Positions 55,608 through 64,000 of a stretch of 64,000 nt of DNA are shown in pieces. A program made the translations under genes and the position numbers. The stretch is from an uncultured Anaerolineae bacterium (lineage in GTDB: Bacteria > Chloroflexota > Anaerolineae > Anaerolineales > Villigracilaceae), in NCBI GenBank assembly GCA_903822545.1, contig CAIJPN010000013.1:56007-120006 (forward strand), in the 5' to 3' direction. A model generated the notes under the pieces. That model ran no database searches and was not told where the DNA came from. It was given only the letters and a program-made list of their open reading frames with translations. How positions within the stretch are numbered: position 1 is the first letter of the stretch; each line of letters begins with the position of its first letter.

Positions 55608-56396
55608 CTATGTCTCCTCTATGGTGGTAACGCCATCCCCGGCCAGCAATTCGCGGGCCAGCGCGGCATAGGCTTGCGCGCCGGTAGATGAAGGCGCGTA
55701 TGCTGAGATAGGCAGCCCGTAAGATGGCGCTTCTGCCAACCGGACACTGCGCGGGACGATGGCGTTGAACACCTGCCCCGGAAAATGCTTGCGAACTTCG
55801 CCAACGACATCTGATGAAAGGTGGGCGCGGCTTTCGTACATTGTCATCACCACGCCGCGCACTTTCAGGTCGATAAAAAGCCCGGCGCGCACCCGCTGGA
55901 TGGTTTGCATCAACTGCCCCAGCCCTTCCAGCGCCAGGTATTCGCACTGCACCGGGATGATGACACCATCTTTGGCAGCCACCAGCGCGTTAACCGTGAG
56001 CAGGCTGAGCGAGGGCGGGCAATCAATAATGATATAGTCATAACGGGCAGACAATGCTTCGAGGGCTTCTTTCAGCCTGGATTCACGCCCGGGCTGATCA
56101 ACCAGTTCCACTTCCGCACCAGCCAGGGATGGTGAAGAAGGCAGCAGGGAAAGTTTGAGCGCAGGGTTATTCAACAGAGAAACCGCAGCAGGAGCCAGCC
56201 CAAGCATGGCTTCATACGTTCCGCTTTTCACAGTGTGCTTATCGACCCCCAGGCAAGATGTGGCGTTGGCCTGTGGGTCGAGGTCTACGATCAAAACTCG
56301 TTGTCCATTGGCCGCCAGGAAGGCCCCCAGGTTAATGGCTGTGGTAGTTTTGCCCACCCCGCCTTTCTGGTTGACCATGGTGTAAATTCGCGTCAT
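55608..56396 (-). CDS. parA: Chromosome partitioning ATPase ParA
   Basis: A 262-residue Soj/ParA ATPase. The deviant Walker A motif KGGVGKTTTAINLG carries the signature lysine; IIDCPPSLSLLTVNAL is Walker B. It drives segregation with ParB. GGAGTTTAC precedes the ATG. It lies 12 bases after the PfkB kinase gene and three before parB. Presence of parAB suggests a position near the replication origin, although rnpA, gidB or dnaA are not seen. Confidence 0.97.
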   Translation of the reverse strand: MTRIYTMVNQKGGVGKTTTAINLGAFLAANGQRVLIVDLDPQANATSCLGVDKHTVKSGTYEAMLGLAPAAVSLLNNPALKLSLLPSSPSLAGAEVELVDQPGRESRLKEALEALSARYDYIIIDCPPSLSLLTVNALVAAKDGVIIPVQCEYLALEGLGQLMQTIQRVRAGLFIDLKVRGVVMTMYESRAHLSSDVVGEVRKHFPGQVFNAIVPRSVRLAEAPSYGLPISAYAPSSTGAQAYAALARELLAGDGVTTIEET

Positions 56397-56408
56397 GTAA
56401 ACTCCAGG

Positions 56409-57260
56409 TTATTTCAAGATTTCCATCAAACTATGCTGCACTTCCGCCGGGGTTGGTGTACCGGCCAGCCCAACACGCGTAACCGAAAAAGAGGCCAGGT
56501 TGGTGGCAAAACGGGCCGATTCCCAGGGGTCGCGCGTTTCAACCAGCCGGGCAAAAAAACCGGTGGCAAAAACATCACCCGCGCCGGTCGGGTCAACTTC
56601 ATCGGCCCTGGGAGCGCGGAAACGACGGCTGTCGCCAGACCAGAACAGGCGCGACCCAGCCGCCCCATCGGTTACAACCAACAGACGCGCATGGTGTGCC
56701 ATCCATTCGATTTTTTCTTCATCGTGCTGCACATCTTCCACGCTCATCACCGCCGCACCCGCACCCTGCAGCGCAGCGCCAGCATCGGGCCAGGGGCATG
56801 GATGCACACGGCCAGTTTCATCCCAGGCGCGCAGCCAGCCCTGGATTGTCAGCCCGCACAAGGCCGGGCGAATATCCGGCGGCAAAACTGGCGAAACTTC
56901 CTGCGCCACCGGGGCCAGGTGAACAATTTTGGCGCGCCGCCAGGGTTCAGGCACCAAAGCAAAATCAATTTTGGGAGCAACATGGCGGATATATTGGATG
57001 CGCCCCTCGGGTGTATACACATTCTCGAAAGTGGTACTATGCCGGGCTTCAGCCGCCACCACCGGGATACCATCCAAAGCTGTCAGCGGAATCTCGTTTC
57101 CCCAGGCAGTGACCACCCCCACGCGCAACCCCATGGCGCGAGCAGTCAGCGCGGCATACGCCACAGAACCGCCCAACCGGGGGCCAGTGGAAGTCAAATC
57201 CACCGTCAGGTGACCGATGAGCAAATAATCGACAGGCTCCAGTGAAACAATGTGAAACAT
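56409..57260 (-). CDS. PfkB-family carbohydrate kinase
   Basis: A 283-residue sugar or nucleoside kinase. The N-terminal GHLTVDLTSTGPRLGGSVAY segment and the catalytic DPTGAGDVFATGFFARLVE anion-hole motif are present; the general-base aspartate is the last D in GAGD. The frame could extend to 57713, but that part is antisense to radC and lacks any family similarity, so I use the ATG at 57260. A TATAAT box lies seven bases before it and no ribosome binding site is visible, so the mRNA may be leaderless. The substrate is unknown. Confidence 0.88.
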   Translation of the reverse strand: MFHIVSLEPVDYLLIGHLTVDLTSTGPRLGGSVAYAALTARAMGLRVGVVTAWGNEIPLTALDGIPVVAAEARHSTTFENVYTPEGRIQYIRHVAPKIDFALVPEPWRRAKIVHLAPVAQEVSPVLPPDIRPALCGLTIQGWLRAWDETGRVHPCPWPDAGAALQGAGAAVMSVEDVQHDEEKIEWMAHHARLLVVTDGAAGSRLFWSGDSRRFRAPRADEVDPTGAGDVFATGFFARLVETRDPWESARFATNLASFSVTRVGLAGTPTPAEVQHSLMEILK

Positions 57261-57267
57261 TAAATAA

Positions 57268-57273
57268 ATTATA
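57268..57273 (-). promoter_or_regulatory. -10 box directly upstream of the PfkB gene
   Basis: A perfect TATAAT on the minus strand is separated from the ATG at 57260 by seven bases, which would place the transcript start at or next to the start codon. Confidence 0.6.
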
Positions 57274-57336
57274 CATGATGGCAGGCGGTGAAATACAAAA
57301 ATGAACAAACCAGGATGATTTTGTGCGCTCCCCATA

Positions 57337-57364
57337 TTGCCAAATTCCAACTTAATTGTAAAAT
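57337..57364 (+). promoter_or_regulatory. Promoter of radC
   Basis: TTGCCA (57337-57342) and TAAAAT (57359-57364) are separated by 16 bases, 28 bases upstream of the radC start. This is close to the sigma-70 pattern. Confidence 0.6.
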
Positions 57365-57392
57365 TAAACAAATTCATCATGGAGGGAATCTT

Positions 57393-58100
57393 ATGCCCGA
57401 ACCTGCCCCCCGCGCCGCTTACCGCATCACCGACCTGAACGATAATGACCGCCCCCGCGAACGGTTGGAAAAACTTGGCCCACAGGCGCTCTCCAACGCC
57501 GAACTGATCGCAATTCTCATTCGGGTTGGCGTGCCGGGAGAGAATGCCGTTCAAGTGGGGCAGCGATTGCTCGGCAAATTTGGCGGAATCGCAGGCATAC
57601 ATCGCGCCCCATTCGATGAAATGATCGGCCAGCACGGCATCGGTGAAGCCAAAGCCGCCCAGATCAAAGCCGCCATCGAGCTTGGACGCCGCCTGACACT
57701 CGAAGCGCCGCAAGAAAAACCCACCATCAACTCGCCCGCCGATGCCGCCGCACTCGTTTCATACGAGATGAGCGCCCTCGAACAGGAACACCTGCGCGTC
57801 ATGCTGCTCGACCGGCGCAACCGTGTGCTAGAAGTGGTTGACCTGTATCGCGGCTCCACCAGCTCGGCGCAAGTGCGCGTGGCCGAGATTTTCCGCGAGG
57901 CCATTCGCAAAAACGCATCGGCCATCATCGTAGTGCACAATCACCCCAGCGGCGACCCAACCCCCAGCCCAGACGATGTGGCTTTAACGCGCGCCATCGT
58001 CCAGGCCGGGAAAATGCTGGATGTGGATGTGCTCGACCACCTGGTCATCGGCCAGGGGCGTTGGGTTTCACTCAAAGAACGGGGGTTGGGGTTTTCGTAA
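57393..58100 (+). CDS. radC: RadC-family JAB1/MPN-domain protein
   Basis: A 235-residue protein with an N-terminal helix-hairpin-helix region ([38 protein letters not shown]) and a C-terminal JAB/MPN metal-binding domain whose JAMM motif is complete ([16 protein letters not shown]). The biochemical role of RadC is still uncertain; a link to DNA repair is doubted. I chose the ATG at 57393 because GGAGGGAATCTT lies upstream; a longer frame from 57288 would start before the promoter. It is one of two plus-strand genes and is divergent from the PfkB gene. Confidence 0.94.
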   Translation: MPEPAPRAAYRITDLNDNDRPRERLEKLGPQALSNAELIAILIRVGVPGENAVQVGQRLLGKFGGIAGIHRAPFDEMIGQHGIGEAKAAQIKAAIELGRRLTLEAPQEKPTINSPADAAALVSYEMSALEQEHLRVMLLDRRNRVLEVVDLYRGSTSSAQVRVAEIFREAIRKNASAIIVVHNHPSGDPTPSPDDVALTRAIVQAGKMLDVDVLDHLVIGQGRWVSLKERGLGFS

Positions 58101-58113
58101 AAAATAGCCAGTT

Positions 58114-58410
58114 TCACCGGCTGGAACGCATCTCAAAACTGCGGAATTCACCTGTGGATGTTTCCCACTCAACCTTAGCCTCATCCACCCGCGAAACCGA
58201 CGGGCCGCGTTTCACCGCTTCGACAAATTGTTCCAGCTGTGGCTTGGCACCCTCGCCCACGCATTCCACTTCATTCCAGCCGACATTGCGCACCCAGCCA
58301 GTCACCCCCAGCTTTACCGCTGCCATCTGCACATAAGCACGGAATCCCACACCCTGCACGCGCCCATGCACAGAGATGTGTACCCGAACGGTTGCCGCGG
58401 TTGGCATCAT
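58114..58410 (-). CDS. acyP: Acylphosphatase
   Basis: A 98-residue enzyme that hydrolyses acyl phosphates such as 1,3-bisphosphoglycerate. The signature HISVHGRVQGVGFRAYVQ (phosphate loop with catalytic arginine) and GWVRNVGWNEVECVGEG (catalytic asparagine in VRN) are intact. The start overlaps the peptidase stop by four bases. Two adjacent ATGs (58410 and 58407) are possible. Confidence 0.95.
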   Translation of the reverse strand: MMPTAATVRVHISVHGRVQGVGFRAYVQMAAVKLGVTGWVRNVGWNEVECVGEGAKPQLEQFVEAVKRGPSVSRVDEAKVEWETSTGEFRSFEMRSSR

Positions 58411-59594
58411 TTTTTCACCGCGCTGATGGAGAAAGCATTCCAGATTGGAGCCACCAGCACCACCAAAAACAGCACAAAATAAGGCGTCAGGTTTTCTGAT
58501 GCAGTCAGGAATGGATCTTCATTCAGGGATTCGTGACGCCAGCGCGTTTCAAGCTCTTCCATCGAAACGCCCAGGGTTTTTTCGATACCCTGTTCACAGC
58601 CCAGGCCATCACCATAAGCCCCTGAAAGTGCCACCAATCCGGCAGGGCCATATTGATCCACAATATAGCCGGTAAAAGAGTAGGATTGGGCATATGCCTG
58701 GAATGTGCTGCTCATATCAGGAGGAAACGAGTCGCACAGTTGACTCATCGGGATGATCGCGCCCTTTTCAACTGCCTGCGACAAAACAACCGGGTAGTCT
58801 GAGCTGGGGGCCCGCTCAGATACAGAGGCGATCCCTTCCCTTAGCCAGACTGGCAGATACAGGTAGCGGTTTCCCATTTTTTGATAGGTGAGCAAGTGCG
58901 CCAGCTCGTGCGGGATCTGGCGGTCGATTTCAAGACCCTGTTCTGCGCCTGGAGCAATGGTGACGAAGGCTGCGCCCAGGTCGAGGCTGGCTTGCCCGGC
59001 TACCATGGGGCTGTTGCCCAGGTCGAGCGCGGAGCGCAGGTCGGGGCTGGAGGCGTAGATGTAAATATCAACCGGGGAGGTGAGTTCGACAGCCAGCAGC
59101 ATCTGGATGTTTTGCAGGCTGACATGCGCTGCGTCGGAAGCAAGCTGCCCGAAGGCCAGGTCACCGGCATACCAGTGGATGCGCAGTTTCTCATCTTGCA
59201 GCACCTGCCATGGGAAACGATTGTCGATGTAATCGAAGGTAAGCTGGTTGGTGGTGAGGGTTTCACCATCTTCAAGGGTGAGCTGGTACCAGAATTCAAC
59301 CGGCGCAAAAGGACGCAGGGCTGCCCGGGAAAGCTGGTGCTGGTACACCAGCCAGCCATCGGCATCAAGCGTAGCCGGGACAACGGTGGTGCTATCGCCG
59401 CCTTTGGAGCGAAAGAAAATGGATGCTTCTTTGATTGGAGAGGGGGTTTCAACACGCGCCCGGAAGAGTACCTGCTCGCCATAGGTATACTGCACAGCCC
59501 AATCTTTGATGGGGGTATTTCCCTGGGCCGCAACGGGGATGTTGATGGAGAAAAAAAGAAGCCCAATAACAAGCAGCAGCAGTTGTTTTTTCAT
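58407..59594 (-). CDS. Membrane-anchored peptidase MA-like metalloprotease
   Basis: A 395-residue exported protein. Residues 1-23 are a signal peptide (LLLLVIGLLFFSINIPVAAQ) and residues about 370-390 a C-terminal membrane helix (YFVLFLVVLVAPIWNAFSIS). The catalytic zinc motif is HELAHLLTY, followed by the WLREGIAS segment with the third ligand glutamate, as in peptidase MA family gluzincins. The N-terminal half is beta-rich. It likely cleaves proteins or peptides outside the membrane. It overlaps both neighbours (acylphosphatase and AEC transporter) by four bases, so it is part of a tight operon. Confidence 0.85.
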   Translation of the reverse strand: MKKQLLLLVIGLLFFSINIPVAAQGNTPIKDWAVQYTYGEQVLFRARVETPSPIKEASIFFRSKGGDSTTVVPATLDADGWLVYQHQLSRAALRPFAPVEFWYQLTLEDGETLTTNQLTFDYIDNRFPWQVLQDEKLRIHWYAGDLAFGQLASDAAHVSLQNIQMLLAVELTSPVDIYIYASSPDLRSALDLGNSPMVAGQASLDLGAAFVTIAPGAEQGLEIDRQIPHELAHLLTYQKMGNRYLYLPVWLREGIASVSERAPSSDYPVVLSQAVEKGAIIPMSQLCDSFPPDMSSTFQAYAQSYSFTGYIVDQYGPAGLVALSGAYGDGLGCEQGIEKTLGVSMEELETRWRHESLNEDPFLTASENLTPYFVLFLVVLVAPIWNAFSISAVKK

Positions 59595-60514
59595 GGCATT
59601 TTTCCGAGGAGAACCAGCAAGGGTGTCAGGGTAAGCGGGCTTAACAGGGTACTGACAAAGACCAGCGCCGTGACGAAAGATGAATCTAATTTGTATTCAC
59701 TGGCCAAGACGGTATTGCTGACCGCCACAGGCATGGAGGCTTCGGTGATGATGGCCTGGCGAGCAATCTGCCCGGTTCCAAACAGGGCAGTAAGGCCGAA
59801 GGCCAGCAATGGCCCTATCACCAGGCGCATCGCAGAACCAAGACCGAGCGCCTTGAGATTGTGTGACCAGTTTACACGCGCTAATTCTATCCCCAAAAGC
59901 ACCAACATGAGCGGAATTGCGCCCCCAGCAATCTGGGTTACGGTTCGTTCGATGGGCAGGGGCAGGCTAATGTGCCAGATGTTGAGCAGCAAAGCCAGCA
60001 CAACGCCATAGATCATGGGCAGTTTGAGCAGCCCGGTCAAAGCCTGTCGGACGTTCAGGTGGCCCAGGGATGCAATGAAAACACCGATGGTATTAAATAG
60101 GATGGTGCTGGTGACAAAATACAGGCTGGCATAAGCAGCGGCATCTTTGCCAAAAGCGAATGTAACTAGCGGCAGCCCATAGTTGCCCGCATTGCCAAAC
60201 ATGGTTGTCACGATGACGGCAATCAACAAGTGTCGTTCGAGCTGCAAGATCGCACCCAGTAAAAAAGTGACCAGCCCGATGAAAACAATAACAATAGCAG
60301 CAATGCCCATCGTCTCGGCAACTTCGGCCAACGGCAGTCGGTTTCCGACCAGCATATTAAAGACCAGCACAGGCATAAACAGGTAAAACGACAATCGCCC
60401 CACCGTGCGCGAATCCACTGCCAGGAATTTGCCAATGAGAAAACCTCCTGCACTGGTCAAAAGGATAGGCAGGAGGTTGGCAGTAAAGGTGTCAAACAGC
60501 AGGCCAAATGACAT
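59591..60514 (-). CDS. AEC-family transporter
   Basis: A 307-residue membrane protein with about ten helices, of the auxin efflux carrier family. Typical features are the paired helix blocks (ILLTSAGGFLIGKFLAVDSR; GNAGNYGLPLVTFAFG with the conserved N-x-G-x-G-LP sequence) and the C-terminal SMPVAVSNTVLASEYKLDSS segment. Bacterial members often export malonate, malate or other organic anions; the substrate cannot be read. The start shares one base with the stop of the HEAT-repeat gene. Confidence 0.92.
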   Translation of the reverse strand: MSFGLLFDTFTANLLPILLTSAGGFLIGKFLAVDSRTVGRLSFYLFMPVLVFNMLVGNRLPLAEVAETMGIAAIVIVFIGLVTFLLGAILQLERHLLIAVIVTTMFGNAGNYGLPLVTFAFGKDAAAYASLYFVTSTILFNTIGVFIASLGHLNVRQALTGLLKLPMIYGVVLALLLNIWHISLPLPIERTVTQIAGGAIPLMLVLLGIELARVNWSHNLKALGLGSAMRLVIGPLLAFGLTALFGTGQIARQAIITEASMPVAVSNTVLASEYKLDSSFVTALVFVSTLLSPLTLTPLLVLLGKMP

Positions 60515-61491
60515 TACCTGTATTCATCCACATCCGGTTCATCATCTGGATCAAAGGCAATCAAATCGAAGCCTTCCATATCTTCGGTGAAATCGAGATT
60601 CATCAGGGCTTCTTCGATAAATTCGATAGCTGACTCCTCCTCGGCCTGGTCGAGCAGGGTTTCGAGGAAGGGGCGCACATCTTCCCCGCCGATCTGTGAA
60701 AGTGACCAGATGATGGCTTCAAACACTTCATCATCTTCTTCATCTTCGATCAGTTCAAACAAAAGCGAGGGGGCGGTTTTCAAACCCAACTCACCCGCAG
60801 CTTCAACCGCCGCCAGGCGAATTTCCCTGTCTTCGCTGCGCATGTGGGCCAGCACATCCTCGTTCCAGCGAGCGCTGGCCGACCGCCCAATAGCGGTCAA
60901 GGCGCTGGCAATCCACAACGGGTCGTGATGTTGCAAGGCATCATCGATCAACGCGCTAACTTCGGGACGGCTGGAATAGCCTAAGGACTGCAAAGCAGCG
61001 CGTCGCACAACCGCATCGCCTGATTGAGCCGCCTGGATCAGGTTATTCAGCAATTCATCGCACACGCCCGGGGAAAGCTCTTCGATTTCTGCCATCTCTA
61101 CAAATGGTTTTAAGATGGTGGCAACGGCAGCGCGCACCACTGGCTGGGGATCATTCCGCAACAGGCCAATCAGCAGCGGGAGATTGTTCACATCTTCGAT
61201 TTCTTCAAGCAGGCGCACCGCCAGCACACGCACACCCGGTTCAGGATCATGAATGATGGCATGAGCCAGCTCTCTGAAAGAGTATTGTGTGTTTTCATCG
61301 TATTCATCGGCCAGGGCTTGCAAAAAGGCCTGTTTGCGCGCAGGCACAATCTGCGGCCAAACAGCCATCAGCGCTTTCAGATCGGCTGGATGAATATCAG
61401 AAAAACGTTCCAGGTGACGTGTGGGCAGGCCAACCGATGGATTCTTGAGGGTAAGCAGTATCTCTTCAAACGGGATATTCTTTTTGGGCAT
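60514..61491 (-). CDS. HEAT-repeat protein
   Basis: A 325-residue soluble protein made of HEAT-type helical repeats (for example DPEPGVRVLAVRLLEEIEDV, DPQPVVRAAVATILKPFVEM, DAVVRRAALQSLGYSSRPEV and DREIRLAAVEAAGELG). The tail is strongly acidic (FDPDDEPDVDEYR). Repeats of this type make protein-binding surfaces or phycobilin-lyase-like folds. It follows the RseP-like gene by eight bases and precedes the AEC transporter. No clear function. Confidence 0.85.
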   Translation of the reverse strand: MPKKNIPFEEILLTLKNPSVGLPTRHLERFSDIHPADLKALMAVWPQIVPARKQAFLQALADEYDENTQYSFRELAHAIIHDPEPGVRVLAVRLLEEIEDVNNLPLLIGLLRNDPQPVVRAAVATILKPFVEMAEIEELSPGVCDELLNNLIQAAQSGDAVVRRAALQSLGYSSRPEVSALIDDALQHHDPLWIASALTAIGRSASARWNEDVLAHMRSEDREIRLAAVEAAGELGLKTAPSLLFELIEDEEDDEVFEAIIWSLSQIGGEDVRPFLETLLDQAEEESAIEFIEEALMNLDFTEDMEGFDLIAFDPDDEPDVDEYR

Positions 61492-61499
61492 GGTTTTTC

Positions 61500-62915
61500 T
61501 CAGGGCAGCGTAACATTTTGGGGGTTGACGAAATCCATTACATTGATGAACAGCATCAGGCCAATCAGCATCATCAGCGCCACACCGTTGACCAGCAACT
61601 CAAAGCGAGTTGGGATGCGCCGCCGAAACAGGATTTCTGGCAGCGTAAACAGAATGCGCCCGCCATCCAGAGCCGGGATGGGCAGCAGGTTCATCACACC
61701 AAGCGAAACACTCAACATGCCCACCAGCAAAATAGTGTAGCTGACGGTATCAATGGGAGCGCCACCCGATGCGTTGGCAGCAGCCTGGCGATTTTCAGCA
61801 TCACGCGCCATGGCAGCATCAAAAGTATCATAAATACCTTTCAAACCCACCAACCGGGCCTCGCTGGGCTGAATGACACCCCGGATCAGTCCAATCGGAA
61901 TATTGAGAATACTGTACGCCTGCCAGCCGGTCATCGTCACACCGCCGATCAGCAGCTCACCCAGCTTGGCCGGGCGGGAGGGGTTGCCCAGCAAAACACC
62001 CAACGCCCCCTTATCCACAGGACGAGAAGATAGCGGCATCGCCATAATGGTCACAGCCCGCCCATCACGTTCAATATCAAATTCCACATTCGTATCCATA
62101 TTCTGGCGAATGAGCGTGCGGGCCTGGGCAATATCGGTGACAGCCTGCCCATTAATTTTGACCAGCAAATCTTTTGCCTGGAAGCCCGCCAATGCAGCCG
62201 GGGAATCAGGCGTAACATCGTCCACCAGCACCTTATCGGTAATGGGAATGCCCATCTGGGCCAGCGCAAAAGCATACACTACGATCGCCGTCAACAGGTT
62301 CATCGCCGGCCCGGCAAAAAACACACCCAGGCGCTGCCAGGGGTTTGCCGCAGAAAGACCATCGGGCACATTGGGATCATTTTCACCGCGCGCGCGCACA
62401 AAACCGCCAATCGGCAGCCAGTTGAGCGTAAACTCAGTTCCAGCATCGATGCGCGACAAAACACCTTCCAGCTTGACTTCCCCTTTATGAACAACCACAG
62501 GCGCAGCTTTGGGGGTTTCTGCCATCGGCAGCGGATTCAGCCCACGGCCAAGCACCTTCCCATTCGCATCAACAACCAGCGGGGCCGAGGAGTCTTCTTC
62601 CTCCACCGGGTCAGGATTAATCGCCTCGATGGAACGCAGCACCAACCGGTCATTCACCCTGTCAGCCGAGGCCTTGACCTGTTTATGCAACTGTTCATGC
62701 CAATCGAAAGGCAGCTTGAAATTTGTGGGAATATCCACTTCCTGCGCATCAATCGACAACGAGCCTTTCTCGCGCCAGAAAGTCCACAAACGTGGTGGCA
62801 GGCCAAACCCAAACTCCTCCACCGGGATTTTGAAAAAGCGGGCCGCCAGGAAATGGCCCAACTCATGCAAGAAGATCATACCGCCCAGCACCAATATAAA
62901 CAGAATTAGAGTCAC
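61500..62915 (-). CDS. rseP: RseP-like site-2 metalloprotease
   Basis: A 471-residue intramembrane zinc protease (M50). The zinc motif HELGHFLAARFF lies in the first membrane helix, the FAGPAMNLLTAIVVYAF segment in the second, a PDZ domain (GFQAKDLLVKINGQAVTDIA) in the middle, and the third zinc ligand in NLLPIPALDGGRI. I chose a GTG at 62915 because AAAGGA lies eight bases upstream; the only alternative is a TTG at 62945. A block of about 90 residues rich in proline and acidic residues is inserted between the first helix and the LPIGGFV segment. Family members cleave anti-sigma factors. Confidence 0.9.
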   Translation of the reverse strand: MTLILFILVLGGMIFLHELGHFLAARFFKIPVEEFGFGLPPRLWTFWREKGSLSIDAQEVDIPTNFKLPFDWHEQLHKQVKASADRVNDRLVLRSIEAINPDPVEEEDSSAPLVVDANGKVLGRGLNPLPMAETPKAAPVVVHKGEVKLEGVLSRIDAGTEFTLNWLPIGGFVRARGENDPNVPDGLSAANPWQRLGVFFAGPAMNLLTAIVVYAFALAQMGIPITDKVLVDDVTPDSPAALAGFQAKDLLVKINGQAVTDIAQARTLIRQNMDTNVEFDIERDGRAVTIMAMPLSSRPVDKGALGVLLGNPSRPAKLGELLIGGVTMTGWQAYSILNIPIGLIRGVIQPSEARLVGLKGIYDTFDAAMARDAENRQAAANASGGAPIDTVSYTILLVGMLSVSLGVMNLLPIPALDGGRILFTLPEILFRRRIPTRFELLVNGVALMMLIGLMLFINVMDFVNPQNVTLP

Positions 62916-62981
62916 AGCAAATATCCTTTCGCGCCAATAGCTCAACCAATGTATATTTCACCATCAAAGCGAATACTTTTT

Positions 62982-62998
62982 ACACGTAAAAAACGTGT
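62982..62998. promoter_or_regulatory. Small palindrome upstream of the RseP-like gene
   Basis: ACACGT and ACGTGT are inverted arms around AAAAA, in an AT-rich gap between mvaD and the RseP-like gene. It could be an operator; there is no T run to support a terminator. Confidence 0.35.
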
Positions 62999-63073
62999 TC
63001 CTTTGATTATATCCTCGATTTTATCCCCCAAACTTTAGCCAACCCTTAGCCCAGCGATAGATTTTTATAAGAA

Positions 63074-64000
63074 CTACACCAGCCGCGCCGGGCCGCCCAC
63101 GCGCGCCACCAACACATCACCCACCCCACTCACCAGCCGCAAGCGCGCCGCCACATCATCCATAACGCCTTGCAGACAAAGCACATGCACATTCGGCCCG
63201 GCATCAATGGTGTAAGCCACTTCCAGGCCGCTTTTGCGCCATGTGCGCACCGCCGCCATCACCGCCAGCGTAGCCGGCTGCCAGTAAAACAGCGCAGGCT
63301 GGCTGGTCATCATCACAGCATGCATCATATCCGAATCAAGCTCAATGATATTGGCAAACGCTTCGAAATCGCGCGCCAAAATCGCCTGGCGACAAATCTC
63401 CAGCCGCCGGGCAGCATCGGCAACACGCGCCGCTTGCAGCGGGCTGGTCGGCGCCAGGGCGTGGCCTTCCGTTGAACCGGTGGCCTTATGCCCGGCAGAG
63501 ACAATCGCCACACAATCGGCCAGTGCCCAATGCTCGGGCGGGGCGATCGAGACCGCAAAAGAATCTTCATCGCCCGTTCCCATTTTCCATTCGACAAAAC
63601 CGGATGGAATGCTGCGGGATGCGGAACCGGAACCCAACCTCGCCAGCCGCGAGATGGCGGATTCCGGCCATTCCAGCCCTGCCGCTTTTGTCGCCGCCAA
63701 AGCGAGTGCCGCGAACGCTGCGGCAGAACTCGCAATCCCCGCCCCGGTGGGAAAATTGTTTTCTGAGACCACCTCGGCCCTGAGAGTCATTCCCGCTGCC
63801 TGGCGGACAATCTCCAAAATGCCAGATACCCGCTCCAGACCCTTCCCGGTTATAGCCTGGCCGTTGATCGAAAGCGCATCCTGCTCCCTTTCAACAAAAC
63901 TGACCGTCGTGCGGGTAAACAACCCATCCATGTTCATTGAAATCGAACCATTGACAGGCAATCGCAGGGCAGAATCTCTATTGCCCCAATATTTGATAAA
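63074..64000 (-). CDS. mvaD: Diphosphomevalonate decarboxylase, N-terminus cut by window edge
   Basis: At least 308 residues are visible; the frame continues past the right edge, where FIKYWGNRDSALRLPVNGSI, the family's N-terminal signature, is read at 63947-64000. The enzyme makes isopentenyl diphosphate from mevalonate diphosphate with ATP. The ATP-binding loop is in ENNFPTGAGIASSAAAFAAL, and the SGSASRSIPSGFVEW segment with the catalytic serine and arginine follows. About 10-20 residues are missing. The gene shows the organism uses the mevalonate route for isoprenoids. Confidence 0.96.
   Translation of the reverse strand, partial: FIKYWGNRDSALRLPVNGSISMNMDGLFTRTTVSFVEREQDALSINGQAITGKGLERVSGILEIVRQAAGMTLRAEVVSENNFPTGAGIASSAAAFAALALAATKAAGLEWPESAISRLARLGSGSASRSIPSGFVEWKMGTGDEDSFAVSIAPPEHWALADCVAIVSAGHKATGSTEGHALAPTSPLQAARVADAARRLEICRQAILARDFEAFANIIELDSDMMHAVMMTSQPALFYWQPATLAVMAAVRTWRKSGLEVAYTIDAGPNVHVLCLQGVMDDVAARLRLVSGVGDVLVARVGGPARLV

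Noticed and set aside
57261..57713. N-terminal extension of the PfkB frame.
   Set aside because: It is antisense to radC and its promoter, unlike any kinase, and a better start exists at 57260.

Overview
The window looks like a piece of a bacterial chromosome from the Chloroflexota, most likely Anaerolineae. This is an inference. It rests on the gene mix: a complete 14-gene NADH dehydrogenase operon, a mevalonate-pathway decarboxylase, a cyanobacterial/Chloroflexi-like group 2a [NiFe] hydrogenase, lipoprotein sugar-binding proteins, V4R proteins, a multiheme cytochrome, and a GC-rich palindromic repeat scattered between and inside genes. No rRNA, tRNA, CRISPR array, transposase or prophage gene was recognised. 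Almost every gene is on the minus strand; only the GH3 beta-glucosidase and radC read forward.

Layout. 1-9158: minus-strand carbohydrate uptake genes: a lipoprotein sugar-binding protein, a very large second binding protein, two permeases, an NHL/YIP1 membrane protein and a DUF5696-like secreted protein cut by the left edge. 9258-13939: a GH94-type phosphorylase and a GH3 beta-glucosidase, divergently transcribed around a perfect 18-bp LacI-type operator. 13963-24980: one apparent operon reading hupS, hupL, hupW, hybrid histidine kinase, REC-REC-GGDEF, REC-adenylate cyclase and an Rph-like PEP-utilising enzyme. 25242-26534: purA. 26795-29194: a decaheme OmcA/MtrC-type lipoprotein cytochrome with a collagen-like linker. 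29773-30000: a 75-aa orphan protein. 30132-44642: nuoA-N with a readable promoter and a terminator. 44894-50802: V4R pair, GNAT, TPR-like protein, double-HTH regulator, orphan CpaF-type ATPase, small coupled protein and response regulator. 50818-57260: two histidine kinases (one with a GspE/MshE N-terminal-like domain), amidohydrolase, parB, parA and a PfkB kinase. 57393-64000: radC, acylphosphatase, membrane-anchored metalloprotease, AEC transporter, HEAT-repeat protein, RseP-like protease, and mvaD cut by the right edge.

How it fits together. The left third imports beta-linked oligosaccharides and cleaves them by phosphorolysis and hydrolysis. The hydrogenase and Nuo complex feed electrons into a respiratory chain, and the decaheme cytochrome suggests that electrons may also leave at the cell surface. 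The hydrogenase operon continues without a visible break into kinase and second-messenger enzymes, the strongest hint of an uncharacterised regulatory unit here. A second theme is the dispersed palindromic repeat, which lies between genes and also inside open reading frames (Rph-like enzyme twice, NuoG once, YIP1 protein N-terminus once). Start codons were chosen from ribosome binding sites and family alignment from memory; no database search was possible.
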